Numbered from the stretch's first letter, positions 8,404 to 17,291 are shown. The stretch: DNA of 34,971 nucleotides from Candidatus Cloacimonadota bacterium (GCA_016932035.1 JAFGDR010000046.1:1-34971); one strand, 5' to 3'. Translations and numbers: made by a program. The notes: generated from the letters alone by a model not told the origin.

Positions 8404-11400
8404 ATGGGTAATAAAAGGCATGATCCAATAAAATTTCTGATCCTGGAAGACAATCTCGCTGATGCTGAACTTATTCAACGTATGTTACAAAAAATTAATA
8501 AGAATTATGATACCACAGTCGCACATGATAAAACGCAATTCATTTATCTGCTTGAAAATTATATGCCGGATATCATACTCTCTGATTTTTCCTTGCGCCA
8601 GTTCAATGGACTGGAAGCGCTTGAAATAGTCAAGCAAAAATACCCAGATATACCATTCATAATTGTAACTGGTACGCTGGATGAGGAAAGAGCCGTCATG
8701 TGTCTTAAAGAAGGAGCCTGGGACTATGTGCTTAAGCATAAACTCTTTAAACTTAAACCAGCAATCGAAAGAGCTCTGGAAGTACACAAAAAGATACTTG
8801 AAAAGAGAAAAACCGAAAAGGATTTACTGGAAAGTGAAAATAAACTGAGAAATATTATTGAGAACAGCACAAATCTTTTCTATACACACTCAGTGGATCA
8901 TAAAATCACATTTGTAAGTCCGCAAGTTCGTGAAATACTGGGATGTGAGCCAGAAGAAGCAATGAAACGTTGGACGGATTTTGCAACGGATAATCCGATA
9001 AACGAAAAGGGATTCAAACTGACCGAAAAAGCAATTAAAATAGGAAAACGCCAGCCGATTTACGAACTTGAATTACAGCGTAAAGATGGCAGAAAGATAA
9101 TCGTTGAAGTTAGGGAGTCACCTATTGTTGAAAATGGAAAAGTCGTGTCAATCGTAGGATCTCTTGCAGATATTACTGAACGAAAAAAAGCAGAAGAAGC
9201 GTTAAAAGAAAGTGAGGAACGCTTTAAAAAATTATCAAATTTAACGTTTGAAGGTATCTTGATCCATGATAATGGTGTGGTCGTTGATGCGAATCAATCA
9301 TTGCTTGATTTGTTTGGATATACTTTGGAGGAAGTCATTGGTAAAAACATGCTTGAGCTCGCTATTCCAAAAGAGTTTCATAAAGAGATATTTGGATATT
9401 TTCAAAGCAAAATAGTTGAACCATATCAGATCGAAGCTGTTAAAAAAGACTGCACACGCTTTCCTATCGAGGTAATTGCAAAAGAGGTAATGATAAAAGG
9501 AAAATCACATAGAGTTGCTGCAATTAGAGATATCACTGAAAAGAAAAAAGCAGAAGAAGTTCTTGAACAGTCTAAAAGAAGTTATGAAGCAATTTATAAC
9601 AACTCGACGGACTGCATCTTTATACATGATGGGAAAACAGGGGAAATCGTCGATGTAAACCAGGCTACTCTTGATGTTTTCGGCTACACCAAAGATGAAA
9701 TAAGAAAGTTAAATGTTGGTGATCTTAGTCTTAATGAACCGCCTTATACTCAGAAGGAGGCAGTACAATTTATTCGTAGAGCTGTGAAAGAAGGTGCGCA
9801 ATACTTTGAATGGCTGGCAAAAAAGAAAAATGGTGAGTTGATCTGGTTTGAAAACAGTTTAAAATTTGCTGAGATTGCTGGTGAACAGCAAGTTCTTGTT
9901 ATCGGCAGAGATATTTCAGATCGTAAAAAAGCGGAAAAAGAACTTAAAAAAGCACAAATGTTTGCCGATAAGATCGCTGAAACTACACCAGCTTTATTAT
10001 ATATTTATGACCATCAAAAGAGTAAAAATATCTGGACTAATGAAGTTCATAAGAATTACTTCAAAAAATTAGTTAAAAGCTATCCCGAAATGCATTACAA
10101 AAATGTGGTAGAAGTTATCCACAAAGACGATTTTGCCAGAGTTTTAGAGGAAACTGAAAAATTGAATAGTGATCAGCAACTGGATAGATTCAGTTTGGAT
10201 ATCAGAATTAAATCAACCGGTAAAGATTGGAAGTGGATGACGTTAATAACCTCTGCATTCAAAAGAGATGAAAATGGCAAATTACTGCAAACGATAGGTG
10301 CTCTTTTTGACATCACTGAAAGAAAGAAAGTTGAAGAGGATTTGAGAGAAAGTGAAGAAAGATATGAAAGGGTGGTAAACTATACAAATGATGTACTCTA
10401 TTCATTATCTCCTCAAGGAAAGATTGAATTTATATCTCCAAAGATCAAAAAATATGGTTATTCTAAAGAAGATATTCTTGGTAAAAGGTTTGAAACGTTT
10501 GTCCATAAGGAAGACGCTAATATTATTGGTGCTCAATTTATGGAAACCTTAAAAACTGGAAAAATATTCCCTCCTGTAAGCTTCAGGATTCTGAAAAAAG
10601 ACAAAAGCATTGCTTATGTTGAGGAAGATGGAAGTCCAATCAAAGATAGTGAAGGAAGAATAATAGGGATTACAGGAGTTTTAAGAGATGTTACAGAAAG
10701 AAAAAAAGCAGAAAAAGAATTCTTTGAAGTAAGTGAAAGATTGGAACTTGCAATGGATGCTGGAGAGCATGGTTTTTGGGATTGGAATCTTGATACAAAT
10801 GATGTCTATTTCAGCCCTTGTTATTATAGAATGCTGGGCTATGAAACAGGTGAACTACCGATGAAATTAGAAACATGGGTAAAACTTTTGCATCCTGATG
10901 ATAGAAAAACCATTGTATCAAAAGTTGAAAATTATGTTAAGAAAGCGCAGCCATATGAAGTTGAATTCAGACTGAAAACAAAAGATGGAGATTGGAGATG
11001 GATAGCAGGTAGAGGAAAATCCTATCAAAAGGATAAAGATGGAGTTCCACATAGAGCAGTTGGTGTTCATGTTGACATTACAGAACGTAAGCAAGCTGAA
11101 GAAGAATTAAAGCAAAGCGAAGAACGCTTCAAGACGCTTTCCAACCTTACCTTTGAAGGAATTCTGATTCATGATAATGGTGTAGTAATTGACACAAATC
11201 AATCTCTAATGGAAATGTTTGGTTATTCTCGAGATGAAGTAGTTGGTAAGAGTATTTTTCAGTTGGCGATACCCAACGAATTCCATGAGGAAATTTTTGG
11301 ATATTTTAAGAGCAAGTCTGTTGATCCTTATCAAATTGAAGCAGTAAAAAAAGATGGAACACGTTTACCGATAGAGATTGTAGCCAAAGATGTTATTATT

Positions 11401-12108
11401 GATAATAAAAAACTTAGAGTAGCTGCTATAAGAGACATCACAGAACGTAAGGTAGCAGAAGAAAAGATCGAAAAAGAGCTGAGAGAAAATAGGTTACTTC
11501 TGAGTGAGATCCATCACAGAGTAAAAAATAATCTCCAGACCTTATCCGGTCTTCTTCAATTGCAGCAGGATCTGATCGAAACAAAAGAAGATGCAATCAA
11601 AGCATTTGAAGCAAGCCAGGACAGGATCATGGCTATGGCACGTGCCTATGAGCTTCTCCTGCACTCGGAACATATGTCTGATGTGAATGTTCCTGAATAT
11701 ATCGAGAGTATTGTACGGCAACTCAAGTTCTCTTATGATCCTGAAAGCAGGGTTTTTGTTGATTATTATCTTGATAACTGCGAAATGGAAATCCAGGAGT
11801 TGAGTAAAACCGGTCTGATCATTAACGAGCTTGTAAGCAATGCTTTTAAATATGCTTTTCAGGGAAGAGAGCAGGGACGTCTTGAGCTGTCCGTATACGA
11901 AAAAAATAATATAATTTACTTTGAAATAGCAGATGATGGAGTAGGTTTACCCAAAGATATCGATTTTGAGGGAACCGAAACGCTTGGTCTTTCACTTGTG
12001 AGTATGATGATCAAGGAACTGAAGGGAAAATTTACGTATAATGTAGATAAGGGAACGCGATTTATTATCGAAATACCAAAGGGTACAAAAAAACAGATTC
12101 GTCGTTAA
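8404..12108 (+). CDS. Receiver + seven PAS + HisKA_2 histidine kinase
   Basis: A 1234-residue soluble hybrid kinase. Residues 10-130 are a receiver with phosphoacceptor D61 (IILSDFSL), VTGT and a terminal DYVLKHKL lysine, the Rcp-like pattern. Seven PAS domains follow at about 148-262, 273-384, 393-509, 516-642, 651-766, 778-896 and 906-1018, most ending in the DITERKKAEE-type linker. The dimerisation domain has EIHHRVKNNLQ (H1038), and the HATPase has GLIINELVSNAFKYAF and DDGVGLP. PAS2 and PAS7 are close internal duplicates, and PAS1 is close to the first PAS of the kinase at 1371. With an N-terminal receiver it could be a downstream step in a relay from the neighbouring kinases. It ends 2 nt before the convergent Mrp stop, with no room for a terminator between them. 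Confidence 0.94.
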   Translation: MGNKRHDPIKFLILEDNLADAELIQRMLQKINKNYDTTVAHDKTQFIYLLENYMPDIILSDFSLRQFNGLEALEIVKQKYPDIPFIIVTGTLDEERAVMCLKEGAWDYVLKHKLFKLKPAIERALEVHKKILEKRKTEKDLLESENKLRNIIENSTNLFYTHSVDHKITFVSPQVREILGCEPEEAMKRWTDFATDNPINEKGFKLTEKAIKIGKRQPIYELELQRKDGRKIIVEVRESPIVENGKVVSIVGSLADITERKKAEEALKESEERFKKLSNLTFEGILIHDNGVVVDANQSLLDLFGYTLEEVIGKNMLELAIPKEFHKEIFGYFQSKIVEPYQIEAVKKDCTRFPIEVIAKEVMIKGKSHRVAAIRDITEKKKAEEVLEQSKRSYEAIYNNSTDCIFIHDGKTGEIVDVNQATLDVFGYTKDEIRKLNVGDLSLNEPPYTQKEAVQFIRRAVKEGAQYFEWLAKKKNGELIWFENSLKFAEIAGEQQVLVIGRDISDRKKAEKELKKAQMFADKIAETTPALLYIYDHQKSKNIWTNEVHKNYFKKLVKSYPEMHYKNVVEVIHKDDFARVLEETEKLNSDQQLDRFSLDIRIKSTGKDWKWMTLITSAFKRDENGKLLQTIGALFDITERKKVEEDLRESEERYERVVNYTNDVLYSLSPQGKIEFISPKIKKYGYSKEDILGKRFETFVHKEDANIIGAQFMETLKTGKIFPPVSFRILKKDKSIAYVEEDGSPIKDSEGRIIGITGVLRDVTERKKAEKEFFEVSERLELAMDAGEHGFWDWNLDTNDVYFSPCYYRMLGYETGELPMKLETWVKLLHPDDRKTIVSKVENYVKKAQPYEVEFRLKTKDGDWRWIAGRGKSYQKDKDGVPHRAVGVHVDITERKQAEEELKQSEERFKTLSNLTFEGILIHDNGVVIDTNQSLMEMFGYSRDEVVGKSIFQLAIPNEFHEEIFGYFKSKSVDPYQIEAVKKDGTRLPIEIVAKDVIIDNKKLRVAAIRDITERKVAEEKIEKELRENRLLLSEIHHRVKNNLQTLSGLLQLQQDLIETKEDAIKAFEASQDRIMAMARAYELLLHSEHMSDVNVPEYIESIVRQLKFSYDPESRVFVDYYLDNCEMEIQELSKTGLIINELVSNAFKYAFQGREQGRLELSVYEKNNIIYFEIADDGVGLPKDIDFEGTETLGLSLVSMMIKELKGKFTYNVDKGTRFIIEIPKGTKKQIRR
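9217..9558 (+). repeat. Intragenic PAS duplicate, copy A (PAS2 of the 8404 kinase)
   Basis: This segment encodes a PAS domain whose core (LSNLTFEGILIHDNGVV, then AIPKEFHKEIFGYF, PYQIEAVKKD and RVAAIRDITE) recurs almost unchanged at 11122-11459 in the same protein. Differences at DNA level fall largely in third codon positions, so the duplication is old and kept under protein-level constraint. Confidence 0.85.
11122..11459 (+). repeat. Intragenic PAS duplicate, copy B (PAS7 of the 8404 kinase)
   Basis: Second copy of the PAS domain at 9217-9558, immediately before the dimerisation helix. It shares LSNLTFEGILIHDNGVV, the HEEIFGYF stretch and PYQIEAVKKDG. Four unrelated PAS domains lie between the two copies, so both ends of the PAS array may sense the same ligand class. 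Confidence 0.85.
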
Positions 12109-12110
12109 AA

Positions 12111-12932
12111 TTACGAGAGTTTCTTTTCGATATTATTCGCTACTTCGTTAAATCGTTTTCCTGCTTCTGAGTTTGCAAAGTTTTGAATGAAGGGAGTTCC
12201 TGTATCTCCGGATAGTACAACCTGAACGTCAAAGGGAATGCGTCCCAGCAAATCGATACTGAAATCCTTTAATGCCTTTTCGCCACTACCTGGCTTGAAA
12301 AGTTCTATGTGCTGTCCGCAGTGAGGGCACACGATCTCTGTCATATTTTCTACAATACCAAGTATCGGAATTTCTAGTTTTTTAGCAAAATTGATTGCTT
12401 TTCGAACGTCCAGATACGCAATTTCCTGTGGAGTGGATACAATCACAACACCTGTAATATTTTTGAGGATTTGAATAACACTCAATGGTTCGTCACCGGT
12501 TCCGGGAGGGCAGTCGACAATAAGGTAGTCGAGTTCGGGCCATGCAATATCTTCCATGAACTGCTTGATCAAGTTCATTTTCATGGGTCCACGCCAGATA
12601 ACGGGCGCATCCGGGTCTTGCAGAAGCGATGCAATTGAAAGAACAACGAGGTTATCCGTAACCTTTACCGGAGTGGGGGATTGCCCTTCCTGAGCCATCA
12701 ATTTTTTATTTTCGGTACCGGTCATTTTAACGATTGAAGGACCATGAATATCGGTATCGAGAATCCCAACCATATTTCCTTTTCCAGCAAGTGCGTAAGC
12801 AAGATTGACAGCAACAGTGCTTTTGCCAACACCACCCTTGCCGCTCATAACAACGATTATATGTTTGATATTATGTAAATTCTTTTCATATAATTCTTTT
12901 TTCTTTTGCTGATCCTGTTGAATATCTGCCAT
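12111..12932 (-). CDS. mrp: Mrp/NBP35-family P-loop ATPase (iron-sulfur carrier)
   Basis: 273 residues. I place the start at ATG 12932 (MADIQQ) because GAGGAG lies about 6 nt upstream of it; a longer in-frame ATG at 12962 has no ribosome site. Residues 31-39 are the deviant Walker A GKGGVGKST of the MinD/Mrp class. LDTDIHGPS, LIVDCPPGTGDEP and the late CPHC (C202, C205) are all present. Family members bind a bridging 4Fe-4S cluster through the CxxC of a dimer and hand it to apoproteins, or act as antiporter-associated Mrp in some annotations. The short N-terminus lacks the MIP18-like domain of many bacterial Mrp proteins. It is convergent with the seven-PAS kinase and divergent from the exported protein at 13082, so it is probably a single-gene unit. 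Confidence 0.93.
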   Translation of the reverse strand: MADIQQDQQKKKELYEKNLHNIKHIIVVMSGKGGVGKSTVAVNLAYALAGKGNMVGILDTDIHGPSIVKMTGTENKKLMAQEGQSPTPVKVTDNLVVLSIASLLQDPDAPVIWRGPMKMNLIKQFMEDIAWPELDYLIVDCPPGTGDEPLSVIQILKNITGVVIVSTPQEIAYLDVRKAINFAKKLEIPILGIVENMTEIVCPHCGQHIELFKPGSGEKALKDFSIDLLGRIPFDVQVVLSGDTGTPFIQNFANSEAGKRFNEVANNIEKKLS

Positions 12933-12964
12933 TTCATACTCCTCTTTTTTGATTTTATACATAC

Positions 12965-12991
12965 AAGGTATGAAATAAATTGGATTGTCAA
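12965..12991 (-). promoter_or_regulatory. Candidate promoter of the Mrp gene
   Basis: On the minus strand, TTGACA (12991-12986, part of TTTGACA) is followed by TACCTTGT starting at 12970. The gap from TTTG to TA is 18 nt, the spacing also seen upstream of the tRNA gene and the kinase at 19209. The start codon at 12932 lies about 30 nt further on. Confidence 0.4.
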
Positions 12992-13023
12992 ATATTAAGA
13001 ATATTTTTTCTTAAATTTTTAGA

Positions 13024-13052
13024 TTGACATCTTAAAGGAATGAATGGATAGT
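13024..13052 (+). promoter_or_regulatory. Candidate promoter for the exported protein at 13082
   Basis: TTGACA (13024-13029), 17 nt, then GATAGT (13047-13052, four of six to TATAAT). The ribosome site GGAG at 13071-13074 precedes ATG 13082 by 7 nt. It is divergent from the Mrp promoter. Confidence 0.45.
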
Positions 13053-13081
13053 AACTCGAAGAAAAAATATGGAGAAAAAAA

Positions 13082-13624
13082 ATGAAAAAAATTGTTTTGA
13101 TTTTCATAATTATATTCAGCACATATGTCCTGTTTGCAGATGAACCACCAGAGGAACCACTCGAAAAGTATACTCTTGACCAGGCGCACGAAATCTTTGC
13201 AGTTGAATTTTTCAACAATACCTGGGATTTTCTTGATAAACCGGAGCGTACCTATGAAGAGAACGAAGTAATGCTCAATCTTGCGCATGCATCACTCATG
13301 CATTGGTCGATCATAGGGAAGCCGATAAATATGCAGCGTGGGGAATGGATGGTTGCACATGTCTATACGATCCTTGAGCGAAAAGAACCGGCACTTCATC
13401 ATGCAAAGAACTGCCTGAGTATTACCGAGAAATTCGGTTTTGATGATTTTGATCTCGCTTTTGCTTATGAAGAGTATGCTCGTGCTCTTGCCCTTAATGA
13501 TGACGACAGCTGGGAGGAATATTATGATCTGGCGAAAAGTGCTGGTGAACTCATCAAAGAACAAGGTGACAGGGATTATTTTCTGCAGGTTCTCGATGAA
13601 GGGCCGTGGTTCGGGAAGAGGTAA
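13082..13624 (+). CDS. Exported member of a conserved helical-repeat family of unknown function
   Basis: 180 residues. Residues 1-19 are a signal peptide (MKKIVLIFIIIFSTYVLFA, cleavage before DEPPEEP). The rest is helical and TPR-like. The pattern FFNNTWDFLDKPERT, AHASLMHWSIIGKP, QRGEWMVAHVYTIL, EPALHHAKNCL, FDLAFAYEEYARALAL resembles, from memory, a widespread small bacterial family normally found in the cytosol and lacking a signal peptide. Its function is unknown to me. A gene-specific promoter is plausible (13024). The gene stands alone between the divergent Mrp gene and the tRNA region, so context gives no functional clue. The signal peptide is the odd feature. The gene call is firm; the family assignment is moderate. 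Confidence 0.85.
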   Translation: MKKIVLIFIIIFSTYVLFADEPPEEPLEKYTLDQAHEIFAVEFFNNTWDFLDKPERTYEENEVMLNLAHASLMHWSIIGKPINMQRGEWMVAHVYTILERKEPALHHAKNCLSITEKFGFDDFDLAFAYEEYARALALNDDDSWEEYYDLAKSAGELIKEQGDRDYFLQVLDEGPWFGKR

Positions 13625-13666
13625 ATACAGTTCTGAAAAAGTATTTTGCACTTGTTTTTCCAAAAC

Positions 13667-13695
13667 TTGACAACCAAACCTATCCCTTAGCTTTT
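13667..13695 (+). promoter_or_regulatory. Candidate promoter for the tRNA-Thr region
   Basis: TTGACA (13667-13672) is followed by TAGCTTTT (13688-13695), with 18 nt between TTG and TA, matching the Bacteroidota-type TA..TTTG form except for the last base. A second possible -10, TATAGT at 13709-13714, lies nearer the truncated tRNA copy but lacks a good -35. Confidence 0.35.
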
Positions 13696-13733
13696 CTCTT
13701 ACTTTACGTATAGTATGTTGATTACGTATTACA

Positions 13734-13776
13734 GCCACCATAGCTCAGTTGGTAGAGCAACTGATTCGTAATCAGT
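13734..13776 (+). pseudogene. Truncated tRNA-Thr(CGT) copy, 5' half only
   Basis: Bases 13733-13776 are identical to 13923-13966, the first 43 nt of the intact tRNA-Thr plus one upstream base: the acceptor 5' strand, the D arm and the complete anticodon arm with CGT. After AATCAGT the sequence diverges (TGAAGAAT in place of AGGTCGTG). No T arm, 3' acceptor strand or CCA follows, so it cannot fold as a tRNA. It looks like a partial duplication, or the scar of an integration or excision event at the tRNA gene. Confidence 0.85.
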
Positions 13777-13923
13777 TGAAGAATAGAGTGTTCTTTATAT
13801 GTAGCTTAGAGTGAAGTGCTTTGAGATAGTCACCCTCATTTCGCTCTTTAGAAAACTGATTTTAAAATCAGTTGATGTATTTGATGTCGTACTGTACTGG
13901 CTTCGTATTTTTTATTTAATTTA
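13777..13923 (+). other. Spacer between the truncated and intact tRNA-Thr copies, with hairpins
   Basis: 147 nt with no gene. It contains AGAGTGAA facing TTCGCTCT, a short imperfect hairpin, and then the perfect 20-bp palindrome at 13854-13873. The end of the palindrome (AATCAGTTGA) repeats the junction sequence that follows the truncated tRNA copy. This supports a rearranged origin. No integrase or transposase gene is seen nearby. Confidence 0.6.
13854..13873. repeat. Perfect 20-bp palindrome resembling an altered anticodon arm
   Basis: AACTGATTTTAAAATCAGTT equals its own reverse complement. Its arms (ACTGA/TCAGT) are those of the tRNA-Thr anticodon stem, with the loop TTCGTAA replaced by TTTTAAAA. 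It could be a degenerate anticodon-arm remnant, a recombination site or an operator. Confidence 0.7.
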
Positions 13924-13999
<76 letters not shown>

Positions 14000-14012
14000 T
14001 ATTTGATTTTTC

Positions 14013-17000
14013 ATGAGTAAATATAATAACGTATTACGCACATTCAGAAATAAATATGTTCTCAATCTATTTCTTGAGAACATACTCTACCTGATCGCGA
14101 TTTTAGCACTTTTCTTCATTCTATTTTCCTTTTTGTGCTTTAAACTTACAACATCTTATGAATTTTATGAACCCTTGACATTTTGGTCATTGGCATCGAA
14201 GATCATAACGGGTTTATTGTTCATTGTCTTTATCATTAGATTTCTTTTAAATATCCCGAGCATGCACACAATTGCTCGAAAAGTATCAGAAACGAATCCT
14301 GAGAAAAATGAGATCATTCTTTCTGCTTACGAATTAGACAAACGATTTGACCTTTCTGACTATTCGAAAGAAATTCTGGATAAAGCAAGAAAAGATGCAG
14401 ATGAAAGGTCATCCGAACTCTCATATAAAGATATTTTTCAGTTATTTGGACTAAGAAGGGCGTTTCAATCTTTTCTTTTTGGGGTGGTGGCACTTATTAT
14501 TGTATTACTCATTAACCCAATTGTATTGAAAACTTCTTCCAACATAATATTTCATCCATCCTCATTTGCACCAAAATATGATTCTTTTATTATTGTTAAG
14601 CCGGGTAATGCAAGGATTCTTAAGGGAAATTCTCTTCAAATTGATGTTATAAATTTCTATCCCGAACTATCATATATCCTGAATATTGAAAAGCAAAAAC
14701 GATGGCAGGATTTCCAGCTCGATACAGCAACGCATACGATTTACAATGTTACAGAGAACATCAGGTACACTATTGCTAATGAATATGCAAACTCAGACAC
14801 TTTTACTATCGAGGTTCTCGAAAAACCAATTGTGAAGAATCTGGGAATTCGATATGACTATCCAGCTTACACGAAACTTACTGACAGAGTTGACCAAGAC
14901 ATTTCAGGAAAGATCGTGGCGATCAAAGGTACTGAAATTGTACTTGATTTAATTGTCAATAACGAACTGACTGATTATCGGATCGTCTTTTCTGATGGTA
15001 CGACTCACGAGCTAACAAAAATCGGGAAATTCGCTTATAGAACAGCGTTTACCGTTGATAAAAGTAGTAGTTATCATTTTTATTTTAAGGACATTCTGGG
15101 AAATACGAACAATATTGTTGAGCGAACTATTTTTGCTGAAGAAGATCTACAACCCAAGATCGAGATCATGTTCCCTGCACGTGATAAAATCCTTGCTCAG
15201 AATATGCAGGAACGGATCGATTTCACTGCTTCTGATGATTTTGGGGTAGACCGCATAGATATTCTCTACAAGAAAAATGATGGTGAATATATTTCCAGAA
15301 CAGTGTTTGATACGACTGGAATTACCACACTCACTGCGAGTTATAACTTTGATGTGACAGATCAGAATCTTCTACCCGGAGATGTGATATTCTATTATTT
15401 GCAGGTATATGACAATTGTACTGTACCCGAAGCACAAACAGCAAAAACAAAGATTTACCTCTTGAAATTCCCTTCGATCGAAGAACTGTATGATGAAATA
15501 CAAAAGCAGCAATCGGGGAACATGGATGATATGCGTGAGTCTCTCGAAGAATCGAGGAAAAATAAACAGAAGTTCGATGAGTTGAGACGTAAGTTCTTGA
15601 AAAATGAAGAGATGGACTGGCAGCAAAAGGAGGATCTGAAAGAGGTCATCAAAAAGCAGCAGGAGCTTGCTAAAAAAGCAGAGGAGGCTGCCAAGGAGTA
15701 TGAGAAATTTGTCGATGAACTCGAAAAGAACAATGCAGTTGCACGGGAAACGCTTGAGAAATTAAAGCAAATTCAAGAATTAATGAAGGATATCTCATCT
15801 CCTGAACTTGAAACAGCAATGAAAGAGCTTCAAAAGCAGATGGAAAAGATCTCTCCTGAGCAAATGAAGAATGCATTGAATAACTTCAAATTTTCACAGG
15901 AAGATTTTAATAAGAAGCTTGAGCAAACCCTTAAACTGCTCAAAAGCATACAGCTCGAGCAAAAATTACAGGAAGCGCTTCAAAAAGCTAAAGAATTGGA
16001 AAAACTTCAGGAAGATCTAAACAAACAGACATCAGAGAGGATAGATAAAAAACAGGATTTAAGTGAATTAGCTCAATCCCAATCTGACATCCAGGAAGGG
16101 TATCAGTCTCTTAAAAAAGAGCTGGAAGAGTTAACAAAGGAACTGGCTGCTCATAATGAAAAGAATGCTGCCAACGAACTTGAAAAAGGGTTGCAGCAAG
16201 CAACGCAGAATCAACTTTCAGATAGTATGCAAAAAGCTGTAGAAATGCTCAAGCGTGATAATCCTCAGTGTAAGAGGGAACAGACCAATATTCAGGTTGG
16301 TTTTTCAGAACTTAGAAATTCAATTTGCATGGCGCAAATGAAGATGCAGGCATCTCTGTTCACAGAGTTTCAGAAATTGTTAAAAAAGACATTGAATGAA
16401 CTCCTTTATTATTCACAAAAGCAGGAGATCTTTCTCGATAAATCCTACAGTACATATGATATTCTCGATCAAGAGATCAGTATGTATGAAGGTATTAAAA
16501 ATTCAGTAAATACGCTTTTCCGCGACCCGATGATGATCCTCATGATGGATCCAAAATTCTTTCCGCATTCAGCAATGGCACTCAATAACTTTGAGAAAAT
16601 GTTTGATAGAATTTCTGAGAATAGCCATGCAAATATCGAGCAAGATAAAGTTGATATCCTGCATTCAATAAATCTTATGATCATTGATCTTCTTCTTTCA
16701 AAAAGCAAGCAGCCGCAAGGTTCTGGTGGAAGTATGCAGCAACTTCTGCAGCAGCTTCAACAGATGTCCCAGGGGCAGCAATCGATCAATATGCTTACCC
16801 AGGCACTACTCGAGCAGTTCATGAGCCAGCAGAGCCAGGGAATGGGACTTTCAGACGAACAAAAGCAGATGCTGGATAGAATTGCAGGTAATGAGCAGCA
16901 GATCAAGGAGAATTTCGAACGAATGCTGAGAGACTACCCCGAAGCTGAAAAACTGCTTGGTAATATGGAAGGATTGAAAGGGGATTTAAAAGAGGTTGTT

Positions 17001-17291
17001 GATAAGCTTCAGCAGGGCATTATCGACGATCAGGTCATCAGAAAGCAGGAAAATATTCTATCTCGACTTTTGGATGCGCAACGTTCCATTCATGAAAGGG
17101 ATTACAGTAAGAAAAGAGAGTCCGAAACTCCCAACCAGGAAACATGGGAAGTTCCTGATGATCTTATCATTGATACAACAAATATGGAAGTTAGGGATAT
17201 TCTGAAATACATTAATGAGAATTATCCCGAAGAATATCATCGTCTTATCAAAGAATACCTGGAAAAAATACAGCATGAAAATAATAAATAA
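14013..17291 (+). CDS. Large DUF4175-like membrane protein with coiled coil
   Basis: 1092 residues. Hydrophobic segments are at about 24-44, 57-79 and 153-172. They are followed by an extracytoplasmic beta-rich part (about 180-480, with Ig-like strands such as FTVDKSSSYHFYFKD) and then a long K/E/Q-rich coiled coil (about 500-760). Residues about 900-960 are Gln/Met/Ser-rich (QQLLQQLQQMSQGQQS). This layout matches DUF4175-like proteins of FCB and other bacteria, whose function is not established; an envelope role is likely. ATG 14013 lies 13 nt after the tRNA CCA and has no visible ribosome site, so translation may start on a processed, nearly leaderless message. The 3' end overlaps the TPR gene by 17 nt, so the two products probably work together at the envelope. 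Confidence 0.88.
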   Translation: MSKYNNVLRTFRNKYVLNLFLENILYLIAILALFFILFSFLCFKLTTSYEFYEPLTFWSLASKIITGLLFIVFIIRFLLNIPSMHTIARKVSETNPEKNEIILSAYELDKRFDLSDYSKEILDKARKDADERSSELSYKDIFQLFGLRRAFQSFLFGVVALIIVLLINPIVLKTSSNIIFHPSSFAPKYDSFIIVKPGNARILKGNSLQIDVINFYPELSYILNIEKQKRWQDFQLDTATHTIYNVTENIRYTIANEYANSDTFTIEVLEKPIVKNLGIRYDYPAYTKLTDRVDQDISGKIVAIKGTEIVLDLIVNNELTDYRIVFSDGTTHELTKIGKFAYRTAFTVDKSSSYHFYFKDILGNTNNIVERTIFAEEDLQPKIEIMFPARDKILAQNMQERIDFTASDDFGVDRIDILYKKNDGEYISRTVFDTTGITTLTASYNFDVTDQNLLPGDVIFYYLQVYDNCTVPEAQTAKTKIYLLKFPSIEELYDEIQKQQSGNMDDMRESLEESRKNKQKFDELRRKFLKNEEMDWQQKEDLKEVIKKQQELAKKAEEAAKEYEKFVDELEKNNAVARETLEKLKQIQELMKDISSPELETAMKELQKQMEKISPEQMKNALNNFKFSQEDFNKKLEQTLKLLKSIQLEQKLQEALQKAKELEKLQEDLNKQTSERIDKKQDLSELAQSQSDIQEGYQSLKKELEELTKELAAHNEKNAANELEKGLQQATQNQLSDSMQKAVEMLKRDNPQCKREQTNIQVGFSELRNSICMAQMKMQASLFTEFQKLLKKTLNELLYYSQKQEIFLDKSYSTYDILDQEISMYEGIKNSVNTLFRDPMMILMMDPKFFPHSAMALNNFEKMFDRISENSHANIEQDKVDILHSINLMIIDLLLSKSKQPQGSGGSMQQLLQQLQQMSQGQQSINMLTQALLEQFMSQQSQGMGLSDEQKQMLDRIAGNEQQIKENFERMLRDYPEAEKLLGNMEGLKGDLKEVVDKLQQGIIDDQVIRKQENILSRLLDAQRSIHERDYSKKRESETPNQETWEVPDDLIIDTTNMEVRDILKYINENYPEEYHRLIKEYLEKIQHENNK

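Noticed and set aside
12933-12962. Longer start for the Mrp gene at 12962
   Set aside because: It has no ribosome site, while the internal ATG at 12932 has GAGGAG at good spacing.
13854-13873. Second tRNA gene (Leu- or Ter-type anticodon arm) in the spacer
   Set aside because: Only an anticodon-arm-like palindrome is present, with an 8-nt loop and no acceptor, D or T arm around it.
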